DNA from: BB31 sp964582525
Lineage (GTDB): Bacteria; Pseudomonadota; Gammaproteobacteria; Beggiatoales; Beggiatoaceae
Reading direction: 5' to 3'
DNA: 64,000 bases
Assembly: GCA_964582525.1 (NCBI GenBank)
Contig: CAZOSP010000002.1
Span: 8,283-72,282, forward strand
The notes below the pieces were generated by a model. It worked only from the letters and a program-made list of their open reading frames with translations. It had not been told where the DNA came from and searched no databases. Positions 37,001 through 45,531 of the stretch are shown piece by piece. Numbering within the stretch: position 1 is the stretch's first letter; the number at the start of each line of letters is the position of its first letter. Both the position numbers and the translations under genes were made by a program.

Positions 37001-37441
37001 TAACATGGTTTGAAAACTGCCGTTTTGTAAACGCTTCGCGCCAAAATACTGCCCCGCGGGTGTCGCCATGTAATTGTGACTAATGAGATCAAAAGTCTGT
37101 ACTTGTTTCCAAAAAAAGCGTCCGCGTTGTTCAACATCGTCAAGCGCTAAGCTGCCTAGCTCCAGGGCATTGACATTCAATTGATTGACTTGATGCGGAA
37201 TATCTAAATAAGCTTGCAAGCGTTCTTGAATCCGTGCCGTCACCTCGTTGCGTAATTGCGAGGCGAGATCATTGACGGCGTTTTGTCCGTTGTAAAAAGA
37301 CAACATACCCGTTAAGCCAACGGCGGCAAAAATCTCAATCACAAAAGGAAAAACGAGCAAAGTGCGTAGTGAGGCATTGCCCGTTGCTAAAGCAATACAT
37401 TTTTCTTTCAATGTTTTAAGTTGTAACGTGCTACGCAGCAT
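34019..37441 (-). CDS. Hybrid sensor kinase with receiver and class III cyclase domains
   Basis: A single 1140-residue protein. Order: a first membrane helix (~27-50), an extracytoplasmic Cache-type sensor (~55-345), a second helix, HAMP (~376-430), HisKA (FLANTSHELRTPLNGIIGI) and HATPase (GTGLGLTVTKQLVELH), a receiver (MIVDDEPINLQ, LILLDIMMPKMTGYE), an adenylate/guanylate cyclase domain (EMTILFSDIRGFTSISE, IDKYIGDAIMALFP) and a C-terminal TPR-like segment. It should convert an outside signal into phosphorylation and cyclic nucleotide. Substrate base (A or G) is not clear. Confidence 0.93.
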   Translation of the reverse strand: MLRSTLQLKTLKEKCIALATGNASLRTLLVFPFVIEIFAAVGLTGMLSFYNGQNAVNDLASQLRNEVTARIQERLQAYLDIPHQVNQLNVNALELGSLALDDVEQRGRFFWKQVQTFDLISHNYMATPAGQYFGAKRLQNGSFQTMLRSAAGDNQYFSVDAHGYPIELVEQAKNFDARQRPWYQAAITAAQATWSEVYPDFTTRSLAITAVHPLYQTTQQSEQLYAVFGASLILAWMDAFLSSLSIGKTGQTFIIERSGLLVASSTHVPVLLEDPISDRLQRVYAVDSSNETIFSAVDHLNTLYANLHDIKKSIQLDFKINGQKQFLQVTPLKDSHGLDWLIAVVVPEADFMERIHAITRATLGLFVVALGFGILGGVFTSRWVIRPIQALNVAAKSLAMGKWEQTVAVRRQDELGELANSFNSMAQQLKESFDTLEKKNADLQKLDKLKDEFLANTSHELRTPLNGIIGIAESVCDGAAGPLTEAQRKNLLMIAQSGHRLTNLVNDILDFSKLKHKTIDLQLRPVGIREITEVVLTLSHSLIGGKPLKLINTVSRDLPPACADENRLQQILHNLIGNAIKFTEQGRVEISAQIEQNAQPPHLLISISDTGIGIPQDKLHTIFESFEQVDGSNARQYGGTGLGLTVTKQLVELHKGTISVSSQLGEGSVFYFTLPISKQPPEARQVTLSLELSRKSLAVGNDIQLAAPLSAHSSSPEENISPHLRPDENHNNIELTHPNAEQFTIMIVDDEPINLQVLVNHLSLQNYAVVQANNGMEALEMIYNNGVSPSLILLDIMMPKMTGYEVCRRLRERYPANELPILLLTAKTQVSNLIEGLGAGANDYLTKPVAKTELLARIKTHLQISNLNIAYGRFVPHEFIQLMDKQSVVDVKLGDHVEKEMTILFSDIRGFTSISESMTPQENFDFINAYLSRMEPIIGKHQGFIDKYIGDAIMALFPSSVDQAVAAAVGMLFRLVEYNTTRGRPGRPALKIGIGIHTGLLMLGTVGGENRMDGTVIADAVNLASRTEGLTKTYGVALLITEQVYEHLHSREHYKIRLIDRVRVKGKTKAITVYEVFDADPAAIVQLKLRSLVLFERGFHAYHAQDIAAAHQLFTQVLEINPDDKAASVYLARCLQAEGL

Positions 37442-37839
37442 GAGCGAGGGTTCTCATTAAGAGCCTAAGATTAGGCATTATTTGTGTGGTTTAAGCAAAA
37501 GCATTGTTGTCAGGTTTTTGCTAAAATTTGCCAAGTTTAACAGCGACTATGGCACTGCGGGGCAAGTTTTATCATTTTAACCCGCAGATGATACTGCTCG
37601 CGGTCAACTTTTCCGATTTTGGAGCGACATGTCCGTAGCTTGACAGTGCCGCAGGGTTGGAATGGCAGATGACGGCGCAAAAAAACGCGCCTTATCCGCT
37701 CTATGCGAGCCGTTTTAGGCATTAACCTGACAGGTTTCAAAAACCTGTCAGGTTTTTTTGTGGGCGTGCTAATCTCTCGATAGCATGAGCCGCTCTCAGC
37801 ATTGCTTAAGACGGATAAACTATTTATTAAGAGGTTGCT
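37442..37839. other. Intergenic region with shared block and terminator-like palindrome
   Basis: Bases 37594-37690 share the GCGGTCAACTTTTCC / TTTTGGAGCG block with 15318-15395. Bases 37724-37755 hold a palindrome of the ACCTGACAGGT family. A truncated GCTAATCTCTCGATAGC repeat lies near 37768. No gene is recognised. Confidence 0.6.
37724..37762. terminator. ACCTGACAGGT palindrome followed by T run
   Basis: AACCTGACAGGTTT pairs with AAACCTGTCAGGTT and is followed directly by further Ts. This is the shape of an intrinsic terminator, although it is also one of the dispersed palindromes. Confidence 0.55.
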
Positions 37840-38625
37840 ATGAATTTAACGGAATGGCGTAAACGCGCTGATGTTCGGCGTGGACGAGAGGCTTTGTTGC
37901 GTTGGGTGAAGTTGCGCAATAAGGCTATTTTAGAAATCGGTGCGCTGGATAAGCCTTTGTTAGATAAAGCAGATTATCGGGTAAAATATCTGGATCATAC
38001 GGACGAGGAGAGCTTAAAAAAATATATCGCTCATGCCGATTGTCGTGAGCCTGACGCGGTGGTGACACTTGATTATATTCAGGGGGAACGCGCCTTGAGC
38101 GAGGTGGTGCAGGAGCCGTTTGATGTGATTGTGTCTTCGCATGTGTTGGAGCATTTGCCTAATTTGTTCGGCTGGCTGCGCGAGGCTGCGAGTATTTTGC
38201 AGCCGGGCGGACAGATTTTTGCGGTTGTGCCAGATCGCCGTTATACCTTTGACTTGGAGCGTCCGGCAACGAGCATTGGTAGTTTGTTGGAAAATGACTT
38301 GTTGCAACGCACTAAACCCAGTCCGGCGACGGCTTTTGATGCGCACTATTACCATCGCTTAGTCGATTCCAATCAGTTGTGGAAAAACTATGCCGCGCAT
38401 TGGCAGCAGTCTAAGCGAACTTTTTCGCCACAGCAGGCGATGGGGCTTTTTAACCAAGCGCGAGATACTTATATCGATTGCCATTGTAATTTGTTTGATT
38501 TGCGTAGTTTTGATGAGGCTTTGACAGTCGCGCAACAGTTGGGTGTGCAGCCTTTTAAGCTGGTGCGGAGTTTGCCAACTTGCGCGCCTTTTTTGGATTT
38601 TGTGGTTTTGTTGGAAAAAACTTGA
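37840..38625 (+). CDS. Class I SAM-dependent methyltransferase
   Basis: The 261-residue protein has a Rossmann methyltransferase pattern: ILEIGALDKP (motif I, somewhat divergent), DVIVSSHVLEHLPNLFGWL and ILQPGGQIFAVVPDRRYTFD. Ala/Leu/Asp replace part of the usual GxGxG. The N-terminal segment resembles methyltransferases found in polysaccharide loci. A GAGG lies 8 bases before the ATG. The substrate is unknown. Confidence 0.82.
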   Translation: MNLTEWRKRADVRRGREALLRWVKLRNKAILEIGALDKPLLDKADYRVKYLDHTDEESLKKYIAHADCREPDAVVTLDYIQGERALSEVVQEPFDVIVSSHVLEHLPNLFGWLREAASILQPGGQIFAVVPDRRYTFDLERPATSIGSLLENDLLQRTKPSPATAFDAHYYHRLVDSNQLWKNYAAHWQQSKRTFSPQQAMGLFNQARDTYIDCHCNLFDLRSFDEALTVAQQLGVQPFKLVRSLPTCAPFLDFVVLLEKT

Positions 38626-38726
38626 GGTGTCTGCGGCGGCTGATGGCTTTTGTGATACCATTAACGGGATTTTCACTGATAAAATGTTTACCCCAATTAT
38701 AGTTTCTTATTTTAGAGGTCTGGGTA

Positions 38727-39635
38727 ATGGCAGATCGCCGTTTACAAGTTTTTCATACTGTGGCACGTTTGCTGAGTTTTACTAAAGCCGCCGACGCGCT
38801 ACACATGACGCAACCGGCTGTGACTTTTCAGGTGCGGCAGCTAGAGGAGTATTTTAATACTCGTTTGTTTGATCGAACGCATAACCGCATTAGCTTGACG
38901 GATGTAGGCAAGCGCGTTTTTACGTATGCGGAAAAAATCTTTGAGCAGTATGCGGAAATGGAAAATGCGGTCAAGGAGATGACCGGCGATGTCAGCGGTC
39001 TGTTGATTTTGGGCGCGAGTACCACTATCGCCGAGTATATGCTGCCTACTTTGTTGGGCGATTTTAAGGATAAGCATCCAGATGTGCGTATTCGTTTACA
39101 AGTGTCTAATACCGATGGCATTGTGGCGATGGTGGAAGATAATGTGATTGATTTGGGCGTGGTTGAAGCACCGGTGCATAATAAAAGTTTAGCGGTGGAG
39201 TTGTGTAATATGGATCAACTGGTGGCAGTGGTGCCGCCGCATCATCGTTTTGCACAAAAAAAATCAATTACGCCCAAAGAATTGTTTTTAGAGCCTTACA
39301 TTTGCCGTGAGGAGGGTTCTGGTACACGCGAGGTTATTACTGATTATTTGGAGCAGCAAAAGGTGGCTATATGTGATTTAAGCGTGGTGATGGAGCTGGG
39401 TAGTCCGGAGTCTATCAAGGGCGCAGTGGAAGCGGGCATGGGCGTGACTATTTTGTCTAAAGCAACGCTGCATAAAGAGTTGAAACTGGGTTTATTAAAG
39501 GCAATTACGCTGAATCCGCCGCTCAAAAGACCTTTTTCTTTTGTCCATCAAAAACAAAAATTTCGCATCCGCGCTATGGATGAATTGCTCAGTTTTGCGC
39601 GGCAGTATTGTAGCGAACATCCGCAAAACGCTTAA
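38727..39635 (+). CDS. LysR-family transcriptional regulator
   Basis: The 302-residue protein has an N-terminal winged helix (LLSFTKAADALHMTQPAVTFQVRQLEEYF) and a C-terminal periplasmic-binding-like effector domain (LILGASTTIAEYMLPTLLGDF). The sequence is close to the CysL/CbbR-like branch, but the effector cannot be read. A GAGGTCTGGGTA precedes the ATG. Target genes are unknown. Confidence 0.9.
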   Translation: MADRRLQVFHTVARLLSFTKAADALHMTQPAVTFQVRQLEEYFNTRLFDRTHNRISLTDVGKRVFTYAEKIFEQYAEMENAVKEMTGDVSGLLILGASTTIAEYMLPTLLGDFKDKHPDVRIRLQVSNTDGIVAMVEDNVIDLGVVEAPVHNKSLAVELCNMDQLVAVVPPHHRFAQKKSITPKELFLEPYICREEGSGTREVITDYLEQQKVAICDLSVVMELGSPESIKGAVEAGMGVTILSKATLHKELKLGLLKAITLNPPLKRPFSFVHQKQKFRIRAMDELLSFARQYCSEHPQNA

Positions 39636-39640
39636 TCAGT

Positions 39641-40012
39641 ATGAAAATCCAGCGTCATTCAGCGCAACAACGCCTCAGCAGTTTGTTCCTCGCCTTGCCT
39701 GAGCAGGAACGCCACACCCTTCTGCGCTTTGCTGAGTTTTTATATGCGGGGCAGCAAATGCAAGACACGCGACCACTTGTCCCGCCCGCACCGCAACTGC
39801 ATCCGCGCCCAGCGCAAGAATCAGTAGTTGCCGCCATCAAACGCCTCTCGGCTTCCTATCCGATGCTTGATAAAGCTAAAATGTTACACGAAACCGCCGG
39901 TCTTATGAGCCAGCACCTCATGCACGGACGCGAAGCGCGAGATGTGATTGATGAATTAGAAAGCATTTTCATTAAACACTATCAAGCATTTTGCCAAACT
40001 TTCAATCAGTAG
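39641..40012 (+). CDS. Conserved hypothetical protein upstream of the AI-2E-type permease
   Basis: The 123-residue protein is soluble and mainly helical. Recognisable stretches are SSLFLALPEQERHTLLRFAE and ESVVAAIKRLSASYPMLDKA, which I recall from short gammaproteobacterial proteins without assigned function. It starts 6 bases after the LysR stop and ends 6 bases before the next gene, so it looks co-transcribed. Confidence 0.7.
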   Translation: MKIQRHSAQQRLSSLFLALPEQERHTLLRFAEFLYAGQQMQDTRPLVPPAPQLHPRPAQESVVAAIKRLSASYPMLDKAKMLHETAGLMSQHLMHGREARDVIDELESIFIKHYQAFCQTFNQ

Positions 40013-40018
40013 GCGACT

Positions 40019-41089
40019 ATGATTCAGGTTATAGGGATTTGGTTTAAGCGTTATTTCTCTCACCCGCAAGCGGTGCTGCTGGCAATTCTATTGTTGCTGA
40101 GTTTTAGTGTTATTCTGACTATGGGATCAATGCTGACACCGGTGTTTGCAGCTATTGTTATTGCTTTTTTACTGGAGGGTTCAACTTCAGCATTAGAACA
40201 ATATTTCAAAGCACCGCGCTTGTTAGCCGTGTGTATTGTATTTAGCGGCTTTATGGCAATCCTGTTATTTTCATTTTTAATTCTACTGCCTTTATTGTCT
40301 TTACAATTAACACAATTCTTTAAGGAAGTGCCGCGTTGGTTAGCGCAAGGGCAGGAGTTGCTCATGCAGTTACCGCAAAATTATCCCGATTTGTTTGCCG
40401 TCGATCAAGTCAATAGCATTATTGCCGCAGCCCGTGAAGGCATTAATGGTATGGCACAAGCCATTCTTTCTTATTCTTTAAGCTCGATTACCATGCTGAT
40501 TACCTTTCTGGTATATTTAATTTTAGTGCCGGTAATGGTGTTTTTCTTCTTAAAAGACAAAACACTCATTTTAACTTGGTTAAGAAGTTTTCTGCCTTCC
40601 GAACATGCTGCTGCACAACGTATTTGGATTGAAATGAATAATCAAATGGGTAACTATGTCCGCGGCAAAGTGTATGAAATCATTATTATCGGCGCGGCAA
40701 CCTATGTGGCTTTTATTTTATTCAATTTGAATTATTCTTCTTTGCTGGCGGCGTTGGTCGGTTTATCGGTGGTAGTGCCTTATATTGGGGCTGCGGTTGT
40801 GACTGTGCCGGTGGTGTTGGTTGCCTATTTTCAATTTGGCTGGACTTCTGAATTTTTCTGGCTCATCACTGTGTATCTGATTCTGCAAGGCATTGATGGC
40901 AATGTTTTAGTGCCGCTGCTGTTTTCTGAAGCAGTGAATTTGCATCCGGTCGCTATTATTGTGGCTGTCTTGGTTTTTGGCGGCTTGTGGGGTTTTTGGG
41001 GGGTGTTTTTCGCTATTCCGCTGGCGACTTTGGTGAAAGCATTGCTGGCGGCTTGGCCACGCATTCCCGAAGAACAAACGCTGGCGTAG
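40019..41089 (+). CDS. AI-2E-family (PerM/YdiK-type) membrane transporter
   Basis: The 356-residue polytopic protein has about eight helices and the family pattern LTPVFAAIVIAFLLEG, VFFFLKDKTLI and LVPLLFSEAVNLHPVAIIV followed by FGGLWGFWGVFFAIPLATL. Members export varied small molecules; the autoinducer role of the family name need not apply here. Confidence 0.9.
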   Translation: MIQVIGIWFKRYFSHPQAVLLAILLLLSFSVILTMGSMLTPVFAAIVIAFLLEGSTSALEQYFKAPRLLAVCIVFSGFMAILLFSFLILLPLLSLQLTQFFKEVPRWLAQGQELLMQLPQNYPDLFAVDQVNSIIAAAREGINGMAQAILSYSLSSITMLITFLVYLILVPVMVFFFLKDKTLILTWLRSFLPSEHAAAQRIWIEMNNQMGNYVRGKVYEIIIIGAATYVAFILFNLNYSSLLAALVGLSVVVPYIGAAVVTVPVVLVAYFQFGWTSEFFWLITVYLILQGIDGNVLVPLLFSEAVNLHPVAIIVAVLVFGGLWGFWGVFFAIPLATLVKALLAAWPRIPEEQTLA

Positions 41090-41127
41090 GTGTTCACACC
41101 TCCCTACTAAACCCCCTCCCCTAAACC

Positions 41128-41157
41128 TTCCGGGTCTTCAGGACCTGCGAGGGTTTT
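41128..41157. repeat. Variant ACCT-family palindrome
   Basis: CCTTCCGGGTCTTCAGGACC followed by TGCGAGGGTT is an imperfect member of the palindrome family. It lies between convergent genes. Confidence 0.5.
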
Positions 41158-41189
41158 GCACGGGGGACCGAATGGTTACGCAACGTCAG

Positions 41190-41966
41190 TTATTCAATTT
41201 CAATCGCTACGGGTTCTGCGCGAGCCTGTTGCGATGCGCGAGGACGGAAACTATCAACACGCGCTGGCGGGAAATTTTGCCAGACGATGGTGGACTCGGT
41301 GCGGATGAAAAACTGGTCTTGCTCACGGCAGGATGTGCCACGTAAATCGTAAGTAAATTGCACCATTAAACCAGAATCGCCGAGTATTTCTTCAATTTGG
41401 CGTAAAATGGTACGCACTAGGGGCGAAGGCAGTGAGCGCAACGGCAGACTGGAAACCACTGCATTGACTTTTTTGCCCTGACTGCCAAGCAAGGTTTTTA
41501 GTTGTGCGGCATCTCCTTCAATAATACGCAGCTGCGGAAAACGTTGGCGCAAATAATCTGCCATTGATTTTGAGCGTTCTAAGACGATTAAGCGTTGCGG
41601 CGCGACACCGTGTTTTAATAGGGCGGCGGTAATACTGCCCGTACCCGCGCCTAATTCCAGCACTAAACCCTGCTCATGCTCAATCACTGGTCGCGCCATG
41701 GCGTAACCTAAATAACGGGAGCTGGGACAGGCTGCACCGATAGCGCGTGGATTGGCGATGATTTCGCGGGCAAATAATGCCAGTGAAGAGGGTTCTTGTC
41801 CGACTGCGTTTTCTAGTATGCTGGTTTTTCTAGTAAAACGACCGCGCAACCAATCGCGCTTGGGGTGATTAATTAATAAGTTGGGGTCTGTTGAAGGGGA
41901 CGGTTTAAGCAGGTTGTGAACCGATTGACGCATACGTGTCCAAGAACGACGCAGGGCTGTTTTCAT
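41190..41966 (-). CDS. SAM-dependent methyltransferase (phospholipid N-methyltransferase-like)
   Basis: The 258-residue protein (start ATG 41966, with GGAGAA 8 bases upstream; the frame extends to 42044) shows LVLELGAGTGSITAALLKHG, RLIVLERSKSMADYL and ALPLR-like VVSSLPLRSLPS. This pattern is shared by PmtA-type phosphatidylethanolamine methyltransferases and rRNA dimethyladenosine-like proteins. The first ~50 residues are basic. A PmtA-like role is the best guess. Confidence 0.78.
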   Translation of the reverse strand: MKTALRRSWTRMRQSVHNLLKPSPSTDPNLLINHPKRDWLRGRFTRKTSILENAVGQEPSSLALFAREIIANPRAIGAACPSSRYLGYAMARPVIEHEQGLVLELGAGTGSITAALLKHGVAPQRLIVLERSKSMADYLRQRFPQLRIIEGDAAQLKTLLGSQGKKVNAVVSSLPLRSLPSPLVRTILRQIEEILGDSGLMVQFTYDLRGTSCREQDQFFIRTESTIVWQNFPPARVDSFRPRASQQARAEPVAIEIE

Positions 41967-42197
41967 AATTATTGTTCTCCACAGTGATAAGCACCCTCGT
42001 GCTTTGTTGTTTGTTGACGGCGTGTCAAACTGACCATTTGACACAGGTTGCCAAGCTATAGTACACAGCTCAAGCTTTGCATTTACAGGTTAAGATGGGT
42101 ATAAATCGGGTAGTGTGAGTACAATGGATGCGCATCAAGTTTCCCGTTATGTTGCAATAAGATGACAAATAAATGACAAGTTGGGGCATTTTACGAC

Positions 42198-43253
42198 ATG
42201 AGCCGATTGAATAAAAATTCATTTTTTCCAACGCGCCAGGTTTGCGCAGTTTTCGCGCTAGGATTCCTGCTGTTTTTGCCTAGCATGCAGGCGGAAGAAG
42301 TGCCCCCAGAAGAAAGCGCGCCGCCCAAGATCACTAATGTCTGTCGAGGCAAACCGATGGAGCAAGCCGCTTGGTTGGATCATACCCACGAGTATTTATC
42401 GACTAATGTGTGTAAAACCGCAGTGTGGTTTGATGAGTTTTTTGGTGATGCCCGTGATGTAGAAGAAAATGCTGATCGTTTTATTAGTGTTATCAATTCG
42501 TTGGAGTGGGATGAGCTGAATGAATTGGATTACAACTTAAAGGTGCGGGCGCGCATTGAACTGCCACGCTTTAAAAAATTTGGCAAATCTTTAAGCCTTA
42601 TTTTGACCGGAGAAAGCAGTGCCGATGTCAATAATGTTTTTCCCGAAGACGAACAAATTATTGAGGAAAATCCCACCACGCAAGGCGACACAGCAGCAAA
42701 ACGCGCTTTGTCTTTGTTGTGGGATGTCAAGCGTGATGCCCACGCTGCTTTTTCATTTGGCTCTAGTATTCGCTTGCGTTCACGCCTTAAACCCATGTTT
42801 AATGTGCGTTATCGTTATACTTATGGCTGGGATCGGCAGCATCTAGTGCGTGCGACGCAAAACCTATTTTGGGAAGAAAGCGAAGGTTTTGGCGAGCGTA
42901 CCCGACTCGATTATGAAATTTTGCTTAAACCCAAAACCCTATTACGCTGGAGTGCTTCGGGCATGTATTCGCAAAAAAGCGAAGGTTTTGAATGGGGTAT
43001 TGGCGGTTCTTTGTTTCAAAATCTATCCGCCAAGCGTTCCGTGTCTTTAGATTGGACAACGGTGGGCGATACGCAGCCGCGCTCAGAAATTAACCAACAT
43101 CGTTTAGGCATTCGTTATCGGCAAAATTTTTATCGCCCTTGGTTGTTTTTTGAAATTGAACCGGCTGCATTTTTTCCCATTGAAGATAGTCACCGTTTGA
43201 ATTTGGGTATTACGCTGCGCTTAGAAATACAGCTTGGTCGAAAGCGCGTATAA
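42198..43253 (+). CDS. Exported envelope protein, probable outer-membrane beta-barrel
   Basis: The 351-residue protein has a signal peptide (AVFALGFLLFLPSMQAEE). The remainder alternates basic and aromatic residues in beta-strand patterns (RSRLKPMFNVRYRYTYGWDR, LDYEILLKPKTLLRWSASG, SLDWTTVG) and ends in LGITLRLEIQLGRKRV, consistent with an outer-membrane barrel. No family is recognised. Confidence 0.7.
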   Translation: MSRLNKNSFFPTRQVCAVFALGFLLFLPSMQAEEVPPEESAPPKITNVCRGKPMEQAAWLDHTHEYLSTNVCKTAVWFDEFFGDARDVEENADRFISVINSLEWDELNELDYNLKVRARIELPRFKKFGKSLSLILTGESSADVNNVFPEDEQIIEENPTTQGDTAAKRALSLLWDVKRDAHAAFSFGSSIRLRSRLKPMFNVRYRYTYGWDRQHLVRATQNLFWEESEGFGERTRLDYEILLKPKTLLRWSASGMYSQKSEGFEWGIGGSLFQNLSAKRSVSLDWTTVGDTQPRSEINQHRLGIRYRQNFYRPWLFFEIEPAAFFPIEDSHRLNLGITLRLEIQLGRKRV

Positions 43254-43319
43254 ACACATCCGGCTTTATCTTATAGGTAAAAAAGCCGTTGCGTAACAAT
43301 TAGTTAATGAGGAAACATT

Positions 43320-45446
43320 GTGTCTCAAGCTCGTCGCCAAACACGCCGTAAAAACACCACGCAAAGCAATATAGTCAGTGCTGGTTTACGCGAAATTGTG
43401 TTTATCTTTTTTTGTTTTGCCTCGCTGTATTTATTCGTGTCGCTTGCCACTTACGATCCGCTGGATCCGGGTTTTTCGCACAATCCAACCGCACCGGCAG
43501 CGGATCAAATTCGCAATCAAGGCGGACTTGCCGGGGCTTTATTTGCCGATTTGTTTTTCAAATGGTTTGGCTATTTTGCTTACCTGTTCGCCTACATGGT
43601 GGGCTATTTTGGCTGGCTCATTTATCAAGGTCGTCACCATGATTTATTGGCAGAACCCAAGCATTTAATCATTCCTAGTCTTGGCTTTGTGCTGACACTG
43701 ACCGCTGGCTGCGGTCTGGCGATTGTGCATTTCGCCGCTGAAAGTGCCTTGCTGCCCAGTCACGCGGGCGGCGATCTTGGCACTTGGATCGGACACGGCT
43801 TACAAAACATGCTCAGTGCGTTAGGCGCGACACTGCTGTTATTGGTATTATTTTTTACCGGTGTCACCATGCTGACTGGCTTGTCTTGGCTCAAGCTGAT
43901 GGATCGGCTGGGACTAACCACGCTGTATTATTTGCCGATTCTTTCCAGCTATATACGCTACACCATCCTGCCTTTTATCACGCAAAAAAGCCGCGCTGCA
44001 TGGCAGTGGCTAAACACAAAAATCCAGCAAATCTGGCAATTTTATCGAGAATACCAGCGCAAACGCCGCACCGCCCGCGCTGCACAAGAAGCGGGGGATG
44101 AACAACTACCGCAACAAGTCAGAAATGCGTTAGAAGACGCGCCGCCACCGCCTGAACCGATAGTCCCGTCACCCGAAGAGGCGGCGCAAGCTGCCGCTGA
44201 TCTTTTGTCCGACAAAGAAACCGCCGCTTCCGCACAAGAACCCGTGAGTTTGTTGCCCGATTTACAGCTTCTACCCTTGACAAACACATCCAATGCGCCA
44301 AGCCGCGCCCAAGACCAGACCGAGTTACAACAGCAAGTTGTAGCGGCTTTGCAGGCGTTAGGCGAGACGGAAGCCAAAGTCGTGGCTCTGCACCCAGGTC
44401 CGGTCATCACCCGCGTAGAAATTCAGCCGGGCAAAGAGCAGCTCAGTCACGTCGTGCGCCTCGCCGAGCAGTTGACCGAACAACTACAAATCACTGGCGC
44501 ACGCGCCCTTGATGCCAATACCGAGTCGCTGACTTTAGAAATACCCAACAAGCATCCCGAAGCCATCGATTTAGGCGAATTGTTACAAGTCGCCGCCTAT
44601 AGCGACAGCCGCTCGCCGTTAAGCCTCGCGCTCGGCAAAGACATTAACGGCTATCCGATTATTGTTGATTTAGCGCGAATGCCGCATCTGCTCATCAGCG
44701 GCACGCAAGCCGCCGACATTAACACCGCGCTGCACGTTTTTTTGCTCAGTCTGTTATTTAAAGCCACGCCACAGCAAGTACGTTTAATATTGGTGGACTC
44801 ACGGCAAAAAGTCTTTACGCCCTATCGAGAACTTTGGCATCTGCTCACGCCGATTGTCGCCCACCCTGATGCCATGCTTGACAGCTTTGACTGGTGCGCC
44901 AGCGAAATGGAACGCCGTTACCGTCTCATGGCAGGCGTGGGCGTGCGCAATATTGACGGCTACAACCGCCATATTGAAGAAATACAAGCTCCACACAGCG
45001 AAGAAGAAACGCCGGATGTTTGTGAAACCCTACCCTATATCGTGATTGTGTTACACGAAATTGCCGAACTCAACAACAGCGAGGAGGGGCGGGAAATCGA
45101 AGAATTAATGACCCGTTTAGCCCAAAAAGCCCGTGCTGCCGGCATTCACATGATTCTCGCCAGCCACCAGCCGACAGTCAATGTGATCACCGGCTTAATG
45201 AAAACCAACTTCCCGACACGCATCGCCTTGCGCGTTGACAACAAAACCGAATCACGCCACATTCTCGGACAAAGCGGCGCGGAATACTTGCTAGGCGCGG
45301 GCGATATGCTCTACTTGACGCCCGGCAGCGGCATTCCCACCCGCGTCCACGGAGCGCGAATCGATGTACAGACAGTCAATAAAGTGATTAACCAACTGAG
45401 AAAGTTAGGTAAACCACAATACTTGGATTTAAGCGATCTGGGCTAA
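43320..45446 (+). CDS. FtsK/SpoIIIE-like protein with degenerate ATPase motifs
   Basis: The N-terminal part has four membrane helices (about 25-200) and a Pro/Ala/Glu linker; the motor-like domain follows. Fold landmarks of FtsK are conserved: NKHPEAIDLGELL, HLLISGTQ, RLAQKARAAGIHMILASHQP, PTRIALRVDNKTESRHILGQ and GDMLYLTPGSGIPTRVHGA. The Walker A is lost: GTQAADINT (residues 461-469) stands where GTTGSGKS is expected. The Walker B Asp is His579 (IVLHEIAEL in place of VVDEFADL). The C-terminal gamma (DNA-orienting) domain is absent. Start is GTG with GAGGAAA upstream. I infer a non-motor paralogue, with an active FtsK elsewhere. Confidence 0.85.
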   Translation: MSQARRQTRRKNTTQSNIVSAGLREIVFIFFCFASLYLFVSLATYDPLDPGFSHNPTAPAADQIRNQGGLAGALFADLFFKWFGYFAYLFAYMVGYFGWLIYQGRHHDLLAEPKHLIIPSLGFVLTLTAGCGLAIVHFAAESALLPSHAGGDLGTWIGHGLQNMLSALGATLLLLVLFFTGVTMLTGLSWLKLMDRLGLTTLYYLPILSSYIRYTILPFITQKSRAAWQWLNTKIQQIWQFYREYQRKRRTARAAQEAGDEQLPQQVRNALEDAPPPPEPIVPSPEEAAQAAADLLSDKETAASAQEPVSLLPDLQLLPLTNTSNAPSRAQDQTELQQQVVAALQALGETEAKVVALHPGPVITRVEIQPGKEQLSHVVRLAEQLTEQLQITGARALDANTESLTLEIPNKHPEAIDLGELLQVAAYSDSRSPLSLALGKDINGYPIIVDLARMPHLLISGTQAADINTALHVFLLSLLFKATPQQVRLILVDSRQKVFTPYRELWHLLTPIVAHPDAMLDSFDWCASEMERRYRLMAGVGVRNIDGYNRHIEEIQAPHSEEETPDVCETLPYIVIVLHEIAELNNSEEGREIEELMTRLAQKARAAGIHMILASHQPTVNVITGLMKTNFPTRIALRVDNKTESRHILGQSGAEYLLGAGDMLYLTPGSGIPTRVHGARIDVQTVNKVINQLRKLGKPQYLDLSDLG

Positions 45447-45505
45447 TCTGGAGATTAGCCTTCCCAAGCTGGGCTAATCTGGAGATTAGCCCTCCCAAGC
45501 GGCTC
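45437..45505. repeat. Two tandem GCTAATCTGGAGATTAGC repeats
   Basis: The palindrome GGGCTAATCTGGAGATTAGC occurs twice in a row with CTTCCCAAGCTG spacers. The first copy supplies the TAA stop codon of the FtsK-like gene (GGC TAA). Confidence 0.9.
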
Positions 45506-45531
45506 CCAAGAACGGTATAACAGGACTAAAC

